Below are positions 13,001-25,000 of a DNA stretch of 64,000 nucleotides, piece after piece. This DNA comes from Paralichthys olivaceus. Lineage: Eukaryota; Chordata; Actinopteri; Pleuronectiformes; Paralichthyidae. The stretch lies in the NCBI RefSeq assembly GCF_024713975.1, contig NC_091100.1, forward strand, positions 24,255,501 through 24,319,500. The letters run 5' to 3'. Under the pieces are notes generated by a model, which saw nothing but the letters and a program-made list of their open reading frames with translations, was not told the origin of the DNA and did not search any database. Position 1 is the first letter of the stretch, and each line of letters begins with the position of its first letter. A program made the position numbers and the translations under genes.

Positions 13001-16000
13001 ATTTATTCATTAGCTTTGCACAGCATTTCATCAGTTTTTAGTTTTTACAGGTTTATCTAACATTTTCACTCGTTCTTTTTAGACATCCCCTATGGCAGCA
13101 TTTGGCCTGGAGGTGTGAGCAGTAGCTACAGTTACAGCCAAAACCCCAACAACCTGTCCACTAGCTCCACTCTTTACCAGTCAGGTCAGTAAAATACATA
13201 TGACAACCAGTAAAAACCAGTACTACTAACTAGTTTTGTATGTTTCCTGAGGAATTTGGTTATATAACATATTGTAATATTGTATCTAACTCATTAAAGG
13301 TCCAGTGTGTAAGATTTAGGTGAAAATGATCTATTGGCTGAAATTGAATGTAAAATAATCCTTGTGATGTTTTCACTAGTGTGTTTCATCGAAATTGTAT
13401 GGATTGTTTTTTTCTTTACCCTAGAATGTGGCCTTTATATTTAAATACTTATATATATTTACATCGAGGGGGTCCTCTCTACGGAGGCCGCCATGTTTTT
13501 TTTACAGTAAACTGGAAACTGGAAAGACTAAACACCTTTTGAGTTTTTATGACAATTGAAGCTTCCACAGGTTCTTTTTCATGTTTGGAAGGAGAGGGTG
13601 AGGTGAGGGGTGTTCACCTGCAACATGCAAATTCACCACTAGATGTCACTAAATTCTACACACTGTATCTTTAACCATTGCCTGCCAAATATATGGTGTG
13701 TATATAATATTATTATAATAATAATGATTATTATTATTATAACAACTATTATAATTATTATATTTTTATTTTAAAATAAAATAGGATTGTATTCATATGC
13801 AGACTATATAGAAGATTTTTAATGTCAATGAGGCTTTTTTGGGTTATATTCTGTATATATAACCAAAAAAGCCTCAATTCTCTGATGATGAATCCATTAA
13901 TTCATCCAATCTAATCCAAATAACTTGTATTGTATTGTTTTGTTTTGTGTTGTGTTGTGTTGTATTGTGTTGTATTGTATTTTGTTTTGTTGTATTTTGT
14001 TATATTGTATTGTATTGTGTTGTGTTGTGTTGTGTTGTGTTGTGTTGTGTTGTGTTGTGTTGTGTTGTATTGGATTGTGTTGTGTTGTATTGTGTTGTAT
14101 GGTTTTGTGTTTTGTTGTGTTGTGTTGGATTGTGTTGTATTGTATTGTATTGTATTTTGTTTTGTTGTATTGTGTTGTATTGTATTGTATTGTACTGTAT
14201 TGTTTTGTGTTGTGTTGTATTGTGTTGTATTGTGTTGTATTGTATTGTTGTATTGTGTTGTGTTGTGTTGTGTTGTGTTGTGTTGTTTTGTGATGTGTTG
14301 TGTTGTGTTGTGTTGTGCTGTGTCCAGGTCCAGGTCTAGGACTTCAGAACAACATGACTCTCAGCTCTCCCTATGTGAGCAGTGGCCTCTCTGCCGGCAG
14401 CACAGGTGAGCCTCATCCATCACTGTCTGCAGGTTCACGTCCTCAGCTCTCACTGACAGCACAGTTTCTCTCTGCCTCAGCTCCAGTGTACGGTGTTCAG
14501 AATAATCTGACCAGCACCAGCCCCACTCTTCTCTCTCCAGCAGGAGCCAACTCCCCAATAGGTAAAGCACAACAACCCCAAAAAAATGTTTAAATGAGGT
14601 TTTGAGCGTCACTAGTAGGGTTGCAAAGGAGCGGAAAATTTCCAGTACATTTCCAGAAACTTTCCATGGTAAGTTAAGGTGAGGAATTCTGAAAATATTC
14701 CAAATTGGAACCTTTCCATGAGAATTATGTGAATTTATGGGAATTATTGGGAATTATTGGGAATTTATGGGAATTAACTGTAAATTGGGGGTAATTTAAA
14801 CAAACTGGATCATATCCAAATATAAATGGAAATATTTTTGTTTTGTCATAAGCAGACATCCATGCAACTCCTCATCCAGCAAATGAGTGGGTCAGGCACA
14901 TGCCTGGTTGGGGGGGTGTATGCGGAGAACATTCAAAAATCTCTTCCAGTTGCATAGACTGCACGAGCAAAACACTCATCTGCATTTCTCTGGCTACGTT
15001 CATTAGTCGAATCAAAGAATCCTCTGATACCAGAGGGACCAGGAGCTGATGAGAGGGTATCTGACTCTGATACAGCAGATTCATTTTCCCCTGGAGTGGA
15101 ACTCTTGTCTGCTGAATGTTTTGAGTATGAACTCTTGTATGGTTACAGAAAACCATCTTGTAGGAGTCTGAAACAGCATCACATTTGAGGTAGCTACCGC
15201 CACCATAATAAGCTAGCCTCTTAAATAGTCAATGAAATGAAAAATAGCCTACATTTAGCACCTATTTTTATTTAATATTTCCAAGTTAAACATCAATACT
15301 ATTATAGATCAAATATATTTACCCCATAATATTATCAAAACTTACTTGACTTCAGATAGTCCTCGGGCTCATATGTGTGGCTTCAATAGTCTTGAAATCA
15401 GATGATGCATGTGATGGAGGAATGCACAGTGCATGTAGTGGGTGTGGCCTCAATAGCCCTGCAGTAAGCAGTGTGCTGTGTGCATGTGATTGAGGAGTGT
15501 ACCTGAAGTAAATCTGGTTGTTTTAGCCAAGATTATGCTACAGTATAATTTCCCCAACTATATTTAAGTTCCCTGTTGAGCGCCAACCTCCAATTTTGTA
15601 AATTTCAGATTTATTCCTGTTAATTCCCATAGAAAGTTACCAACTAGTCCCTAGTCACTAGTAAATTAAACAGATATAACTATGTGTTTTTGTCACAGTC
15701 TATGGTGTGCAGAAAAATTTGTCTGGCTCTGGAATAAGCACAAGCACAGGTGAGCAACAATTTCAAAATAAAATGCCAGATTAGACAGATGAAGGATAAA
15801 ATACATACACGTACCCTGTCATAGTAATATTAGTAAACTGCTTTGCATCAAGGCAAATTGAATTTTTTCATTCAGTCACTCAGAGATTTGAATGTGGTGT
15901 GGTTTGTTTCTCACAGTGAGACCCAGCAGTCCCTCTGCTGACGACACCTCAGGAAAAGACTTTAAGTTTGTGCTGATAGAGAAGGAGAACGCTCCCATCA

Positions 16001-19000
16001 GGAAGGAGTCAGAGAGGCTGGTCGTGACCAAAGACACAGGGAAGCAGTTCATGTCTGCTGCACCTGCTAGTACTTCTGGTAAAATTACCACTGCTACAAT
16101 ACTGCTACTGCTTATACTAACACTGATATACATCCTGGTTGCTAAGATTGCTGCAGCCACTATAATAATATTAAGGTTGTGATAATTAATAACTGTCTTA
16201 TAGTGACCTACTCTGAAGACTCACTGAAGAGAGAGAAACAGAAGTTTTCAGCCAACACAGTGGCAGAAGGAACAGATGCTAAATGTGAGATTTAACAAAC
16301 TCTATTGATTTTAATTGAAATCATACACAATACACTCCTTAATTGTAATAACTGCTGTTTTAATCCTCAAAGCTTCAGCCCTGAAGGTTGCCACAAAAGA
16401 CAAAGCCACATATGCAGGTACTGAACACTTCACACACATTTATAATTCATTCCCTTCCAGGAACTACATTTTTAAAATTTTGTCAGATCACATGAGAAGA
16501 ACTTTTAGTTTGAGAGATGTTAACTAAAGTTGTTAATTCCAGGTCTGAAAAGAGTTTAAGCTACAACCAGGAAACTGTAGTTCAGCACAAAGAGACAGCC
16601 AGTGTCCTCCATGTGGAGCTTCCAAGCAAAACACTGGAGGCCAAGAATTAGTTCAGCAAATTTTAAAAAGGAAGAATTTCAGTATCAACTGTGCAACCAC
16701 CTGTAACAAAATTTTGTTTCGATATTTTATCTTTCATAACTACAAAAATGTCTAATTTGCATCCAATATACTAAGAATTTACTATCAACACTGAATTTAA
16801 GCCTGATACTATAAAGTACATGTGATGCTTTTTCCAGAGATGTTTTATGAATCTGCTGTCTTTATGCATCCAGTCCAGTTTTCTTATTTGTCTCTTGCAT
16901 TTGTACTTTTTTTTCTCAGAGATCCGAAAAGATGAATCAGGTTTTGGCTTGTGCTCCTGGTGCAGCTGGTGGAAGTGGCTGCTGGGCCTCCTGCTCAGCC
17001 TGCTCCTCCTCCTCGGACTCCTCTTTGGACTCATCGCTTTAGGTAGGACAGGAAAACTCCCCAATTGTTCTCTAGTGTTTTTGCCTTCATGAGGATCAGC
17101 AGAGGGGATCTCCAAACGTTCACCAACTTCTCTCGTATTTCAAAGGTGAAGAAGTAAAACGCCTTAGGAACCGCGTTGAAGCCTTGGAAGCCATCAGTGG
17201 CACCCCCTCAGCCAGATCCAGTCGCTTGTCGGCCTCCTCTGGCATCAACATCATCGACCCACTGGATTCAGCATATGTGGACAGGAGTTCCGCTGGGTCC
17301 ACCCTGACCCGCTCTGACAACAACATCAACCTGGGGGCTGCTGGGCCGGGGGGAGGAGGCGCAGCGGGCGCACCGAGACAGGACAGCACTGCACTGCAGA
17401 GAACTGTTCAGCAGCTGATCAGGGCTGAGCTCCGCTCGGATGCTGTACGAGGTAAGACTGAATAGAAATGAAAGAAGTTAGATCAAAGCCAACCAGTGAA
17501 ACAACCTTCTGGACACTTTCATGTAATTCATCACTTTTTTCTTCTACCTTTAGAAACACTAAAAGGAGAGAGAGGAGAGCCAGGATCTAAAGGTACATTT
17601 ACACAAATTATAGAATCATTTAGAAACTGGTATGTTGTAGATAGTTGACAGGCTTCAAACTGTAAGTCTGGCTGTTTCTTTACAGGTGACCCAGGGGTAC
17701 TAGGACAAAAAGGTCAGGTTTTTTTCATGAACATAAAACTTAAGAAGTGAGTGATACAAGAGTCAGTCTGTAAACGGGAACAATGTACTAAAAATCAATG
17801 TTTTGCAGGGGATAGTGGTTTCCCTGGTCTGCCAGGTAAGACTGAAAAATCTGCACGTGTTGTGGGATTTCTTTCCCAGAGATGACAAACTCATAACTAA
17901 CTGCTGCCTCCTCCCATGTATCTTTCTTATTATTTCTCCAGGTCCCCAAGGGCAGATGGGTCACCCAGGATTGGATGGGGCCAGGGGACCAAAGGGAAGT
18001 GCAGGTAATGTCCAGCTTCAGTTGTTTTCCATAACTTGTTTAGGTTGAATGGAGACAATTTGAATGAGCTATTTTTCTCCTTTGTATCCAGGTGAACCAG
18101 GTCCTGATGGACCGCCAGGACAAAGGGGCCGTGAGGGACTGATGGGCCCCCGTGGAGAGACTGGCCAACCTGGTTTTGGAGCGAAAGGAGATCAAGGTAG
18201 AAAATGTTTTGTGTCACATAAGTTAAATCAATGGAACTTTACTGGTTATTCAGCATTTGAGAATGAAATTTGGTTCTGCTCTCAAGGTGGGCCAGGACAC
18301 CCTGGTCCTGCTGGACCTGTTGGGCCAAAAGGTAAGGTCAAAGGTCATGATGGAATTATAGATCAGAGCAGATCATACTAGTGTTTTTTAACATCTTTGA
18401 TCAAACAGACCAAAAAAATCTCCCTGTAGTATGTTAACAGATTCTATTATTTGATTTAGGTGACAAGGGAGAGCACGGAGCCTCAGGAAATCCTGGTAAA
18501 GACTTGTAAAACATGAATAAATTTTTTTTTCACTAATTACTGATTGACAGACTGATTGTTTATTTGTTTACCTGCAGGTGCTCCTGGACCAAAGGGTTAC
18601 CAGGGTGAAGCAGGAGCGCTAGGACCAAAGGGTACAGTACCTTTCAGGCTTAATCTCGTTTTAATCCAAAAGATCCTCATATGAGCTAAAATACACAGTT
18701 TTTCAAAGTTGTCAAAAATACATAAAAATTGTTGTGAGATAATGTATACGAAACTGACCAAACTTCAGTGAAATGATTAGGCTGTTTTGGTTTTGCAGAG
18801 CACTGTCGGCTTAGTTAAGTACTGTAGTAACGGAAGATGAAGAATGTTGACCTTTGTCAATGACTCATTGAAACTATGGACCGTCCTTATTGCAGGTGAC
18901 AGAGGAAGTCCAGGGGTGCCAGGACCCAAAGGCGAGCAGGGAGAGTGGGGACCACGTGGATCAGCAGGTATGTGTCAGTCTTGCACAACATGAATAAAAT

Positions 19001-22000
19001 GTATTTCTCTGCCAATAAACTCTAGTTTCAATCAAGTACACAATACTAACAAAACAAACAAGTGTAAATATTCTTCACAATATGATCAAAAATTTTGGCT
19101 AATGTGATTTATGTTAGCAAACTCTACACAGATATATTCATATGTAAGTGATCACTGAGTCAGTTTTCTGACTCTGTGAGTCTTGTGCGATTGGGACAAT
19201 TTGAATTCGAAGATTTGAGCTGACTTGAAAATATCACATACATACTTTTGGAGAAGGATGTTTGATTATGAATCTTTGACTTGTTTGTTATTTGTGTAAA
19301 TCAGGCTAATGTGTGCATCCTCAATAAGGTATAACTTGTGTAAAGTTATATCAATAATTGTGTTTGTGTAGGTTTATTTATTCAAATGTGTAATAATTCT
19401 ACAAATTTTCATTCAGATTTTTTTGAAGATGCAACTAACAAAACCTCAACAATGTTTTCATTAAAAGAAAAGGTTCTAATTTTGGATGATTTTTCGTGTC
19501 TTCATGATTAAAAAGGTCAACCAGGACCACTTGGACCACAAGGTCCTGTTGGACCAAAGGGAACTAAGGGGAGTACAGGTGAGGAGAGAGCTTCACAGTC
19601 ATAATAAAAATGACATTTGTTAAATAAATAAATTAGTTGATCATGATGCCATAAGAGTTATGTGCCTGGAAAACTTGGTCATTTCAGTTGTTGTGACCAC
19701 ATGTTGTAAGAGTTAGGGTAAATACATCTTTCATTAATAAGGGAACATTAAATTACTTTGCAAAGAAAAGATTTTCAGAGTGGAAGAAAACAGGAAATAG
19801 TATTTAACAGTCAATTTAAAATAGGATCCAACGAGAAGTCAGAGAGGAAAATAGTTACTTAGGACAGAGAAAAACGAAACATGGGATTGTTGTTATATCC
19901 TGTGAACTAGAGTCTCTGTGTATAATCTGCAGGTAATGCAGGTTCAATGGGACTTCCTGGAGTCAGAGGACCACCTGGACTTCCTGGAGATATTGGACCC
20001 CCAGGTACCATATAACACTATCCAGTTATGGCAGCATTCATAATCAACTGGAATGTTATGAATTGTGTTTATCAATTATTGCCTGAGGAATTTCAGGTAG
20101 TTTATTTATTAAGAAATTACACTAAAATTAAATCAGTGTTCTTTTTCTCCAGGCAAATCCGGGATTCAAGGACCCCCAGGTATGAGAATAAGAATAAATC
20201 AATGCTTTTACTCTTCTTTCAGATTAGCATAAATATATTTATAGATGTGTTTTCTGATCTGTTGCCACAGGCATCGCTGGAAACCCAGGACAACCTGGTG
20301 CTCAAGGTATTGCCTCATTTCTCTATTACTGAAATATATACTACTACTTCTACTGAAAGTTAAGATAAAATAATGAAAACACTCAAATACCCACTCAATG
20401 TTGGAAACAAAAATAATGAAGCTTCAATGAAAAGAGATCACTGCACATTTATGTCCATTACCACTTAATTTACTGTCTGAGCTGTTGGTAAAAGTGCTTT
20501 ACAAAGAGGACAATTAAAAACAAAAAATTAAGGACAACAAGCAAAATAATACAACTTAATAATGTAAAAATCATTGACAGCAAGTAAAACAATGCATTAT
20601 CATTTAATTTGAAAAAAGTTCAAAGTAATGGCAAAAGAAAAGGATAAGGAACAAGTCATAGTTTAAAACAATTTTTTAAAAGTAAGTTTAGAGTTCGTCA
20701 GGTAAACTGTTTCATGCTATGCTGTTTTTTAAGGTTGCTATATGAGAGCTACATCTGAACAATAAGTAGTAGTAAACTTTTCTTTTTTTCCCCCCAAACT
20801 ACAGCCTTAATGTTTATACTCTTTAATTTATGGCTTTATAAGATCATTTTAAACTAAAACTCTCTAATATATACAATGTCATCTTCCGATTGCTACATAT
20901 CTAATGTTAAGCTTCACAATGTAGTATAATATAATGCTATCTTTCAGGTTCACCGGGTTTGCCTGGTAATGTCATCACTCCAAGTAAGAATTGCAGTACT
21001 TGTACTATTGTAAATGAACTGAGTGTACTAAGTAGGCACTTAGTTTTGGGTATTGCACTCTAAGTGGCCTTTTGTAAATTTCTATGTTGTTCACAGTTGG
21101 CTCTGACACTGTGGCCATCCCAGGACTTCCAGGGCCCGCTGGGCCTCCAGGCCCTGCTGGATCCCCTGGTTTGTCTGGTCCCAGTGGCCCAGTTGGTGTC
21201 CCAGGACAACCTGGTAAATCCAAACTCCTGACATATATTAAGGAGCTTACATTGTTCTAAACTTTTTAGATGCATGTGAGGATCACAGTAATTGTACCAT
21301 GACTCAATCATTTAGGTCCTAAGGGTACACAGGGTGAGAAAGGAGAAAGGGGACAGAAGGGAGAGCAAGGAAAACCTGGCGAGCCGGGCATCAGCGTCAG
21401 AAGTTCAGAAACTGTCAGTTCCACTCGAGCTGGTAGTAAGTACCTCTGTATTTCTTTAATCATTTACTATATGTGGTATTAGTATCAAGATCATACTGTG
21501 TGAGGCAGTAATACATGTCGAAACATCCTCTATCTTTTCATTTCTAACTGGACTTTCCTCAGTAGCAGGTTGGCCTGGTCCACCAGGACCCCCAGGTCCT
21601 CCTGGACCATCTGGTCCTCAGGGTCCTGCCGGTATGTTGGAACATATTTAACAGATAACAAGGGTGTTCTCGAGCAATTGTTATATGTTCTTAGATCCCA
21701 CTAATGGTTATTCAAATTTTCTGTTACTTTTGTTTAGGTGAGACTAAACAAGGTCCTCCAGGACGCAGAGGTCCTCCAGGAGAACCAGGTAAAGGCAGTT
21801 GTCAATATACCAAGTATTGTTCACAAAGTTTAGTGTTTTCACACAAAACTAAGTGATCATATGTACAATACAGGATATAATCTCTCTTTCTCTTTATATG
21901 GTGATGATTAATAATGTTGCTGTCCTCACAGCTGTTGGCTATCCTGGACCCCCAGGAGAGAAAGGAGAACCTGGCAGCTTTGTGCCTACATCAGGTTGGT

Positions 22001-25000
22001 GGGAGGGAACTCTTTGCTGTAGATTGACAACATACTTGGTATTTTGATGCATTTTTAATTCTTTTGCCTCAGAGACCTTCTTTGCTGGACCACCAGGACC
22101 CGCTGGTCCAAAGGGTTCACCAGGTAGGTCCAGTAGATTAGATGTTTCTTAAACTGTGTCTGAATGTTGCAAAAGTTTGAAATTTACATCAACTTATCAT
22201 TTCTTCTCAGGCGATAGAGGGCCACAAGGTTACCAAGGTGAGAAAATTGTAAACATCAGTCATCGTGTCATGAATGACAGATATTATACGCAACTTAATG
22301 TTATTATGTTTGTTTCAGGTGAACCAGGTCAACCAGGTCAACCAGGTCTACCAGGGGCACCAGGTGTTGGTGAGTGAATAACTTTTAGATTTAATGGATT
22401 TTTGTAAAGATCCCCAAAGGATGTACTCAATGGTATTTCAATCTCTATTTCTGCAAATTATTGTGTTGTGGAACGAGATGGCAGGTGATCTGCTCATCTT
22501 TCAGCTACTTTCATCTTGTGGTACCATCAGAATTTGTTAAGTTTATATGAAGATATTTCCATTGTCAATAATGAACCTTCAAGAATCTCTACTGCATGTT
22601 CACCAGTGTTTTGGTTTTCACATCAGGTTTCCCAGGTCAGCCTGGACCTAGGGGGCCTCAGGGACCACAAGGACATAAAGGTAAACCTGTTATCAAGTAG
22701 TTTCTTAGATACAGGTTAAAGGTTCTGTTTTGTTCATGTGTTATTACACAGGATTAAGCTATAGTTAATGGTTGTATGAGAAAATGTTTTGCTCTTTCTG
22801 TCTGATTTTCCTCTGTTTCCCTTGAACATGTTTGATTTTTTCAATAAATCAGTTAAAGCAGTTCTTATCGTAACATTTGTATTTGTATCTTCCTTGCAGG
22901 TGATGCAGGATTCCCCGGAGCCTCTAGTGGTAAGACCATCCTAAATACCATATCATATCAAATCAAGTATCAAGATAATGTCTGAATACTAATCTTTAAT
23001 AGTCTTGCTTACTCTATGTGTTGTAGAGTAAGCAATGTGCTGTGTGTTTCATCTAAATTGTATGAATTGTTTTATTCTTAACCATAGAATGAGCTCTTTA
23101 TATTTAAAAACTCTCTGTGGAGGCCACCATGTTTATTTACTGTTGTCCAAACTGGAGAAACTAAAACCTTTAGAGTTGTCATGGCAACTGAAGTTCACCA
23201 CAGGTTCTCTTTCATGATGGGAAGGGGAGAATGAGATGAGGAGTATTCAGCTGCAACATGAAGCTTCACCTCTAGATATCACTTAATTCTACACACTGAA
23301 CCTTTAACTGATGTGAAGTGTTAGTGTTAATCACTCATGACAGAAAAATTAAAGCTCGTATATATTGCTTTCACAATTCAGCCCAGGTTGTGCAGCTTGG
23401 TCAAGTTGTAATTGCCAATAATTTTGCAGTCATAATAATGAAAATTTTTTAAAACTATTTTAAAAGTTTTTCCTACAAGTACAATGAGGTTTCATTTGGG
23501 ACTCTATGTCATTGTACCAGGTGGTTCATTCAGTCCTGTCCCAAGTGGAAGAGATGAAAGTACGACTGGATCAACTGATGTGGGCCAGTACATCGCAGAG
23601 TACCTTCAGAGTAAGCTGTACCCCTGTGCCTCTATTTACTTTGGTTTACACTATATCACAACACATAAGGATGAAACAAAAAAGAACTAAACTCTTGACC
23701 TGCAGATGGAGCCATCAGGGAATATCTGGCTGGACCTCCTGGGCCTCCTGGTGCTCCTGGTGCTCCAGGAGCCCAAGGGAACACAGGGGATGGGCTGGTT
23801 GACGATGTGGCCAATCGAGTCATTGCCTTCATTCAGAGTATGATCAATTACACAATATTACACAAATGTTACAGTGATTAAATCATAGGATCAACTGTTT
23901 TCATGGCAGTTTTGTCAACCTCTGTATGACCTTTATCTACTGTCATCAGGTTCAGGTAGAGGATACGATGGGTCTCTTGGACAACCTGGACTTCCCGGGC
24001 CTCCTGGTCCTCCCGGAGCCCCAGGGGCCACAGGGAATGAGCTGGTGGACGATGTGGCCAATAGAGTCATCGCCTACATCCAAGGTAAGATCACACAATA
24101 ATGTTACATCTATTATCACAAAGTATCAACTCGTATTATAACCGCAGAAGTTGTATAACCCTTACCCTCTGTATTCAGGTTCAGGTAGAGGGTACGATGG
24201 GACTCCTGGCCCTCCTGGTCCTCCAGGTCCACCTGGTGCCATCTCTGTAAATGACATAGTCAGTCTTTTACAACGTAAGTTTCATAAGATGTTGATAAAA
24301 AGGTGGCATACTTAGCAGAAGCAGAAACTCAATATTTGATTGGAACACAAAATTGTATAATTCACTTCAATTCATTTCAATGTTATTTGTATAGTGCCAA
24401 GTAATAACATACATTATCGCAAGGTACTTTACATTTTAAGGTCAAGACCTTGAGAGAATTACTTCTTCATCATTTTGTAAATGGGTTGAAAAGATTTTAA
24501 CCTGCTATGCTTGTCTTGATAAAAAAAGACCTGTGTTAAGGACATTATTTCAACCTGTGAAAGAAAACATCAGTGGTGAAAGCCATTAATGGACAGGGAC
24601 AACTTTTTTTTATCAGATTTTCTCTAAGAAATCTCTAAGTTATTCTTTTAATGCAGCTACTGAGAGCAAATACTGACACTGTGAATTATTTGTGTTCAGG
24701 AGAGGATGTCAGGAGATACGTTGCCGGTCCACCTGGTCCACCGGGACCACCTGGAGATCCAGGTCATGGTGGTCAGGGATTTAACACCCACCAGGTGGCT
24801 GAACGGGTGCTCAGTCTCATGAATGGTTAGTTACAGAAGAACCTAGGTTACCTATTTGAAATGTAAACTGTTGAGAGAACATAAATGAGAGGTCTTGTCT
24901 GTCACCAGAGAAGGGAATGGTCGGTGTCCCTGGACCACCTGGACCCCCTGGGCCTCCTGGTCTACCTGGAAACTTGTTATCAAGTAAGAGACACAACAAC

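Noticed and set aside
13925-14409. Long open frames of 120-160 codons in all three plus-strand frames, rich in Cys, Val, Leu and Tyr
   Set aside because: They are produced by the TTGTG/TTGTA array: a period of 5 repeats the same words in every frame and never makes a stop. The right end merely runs into a col17a1 exon.
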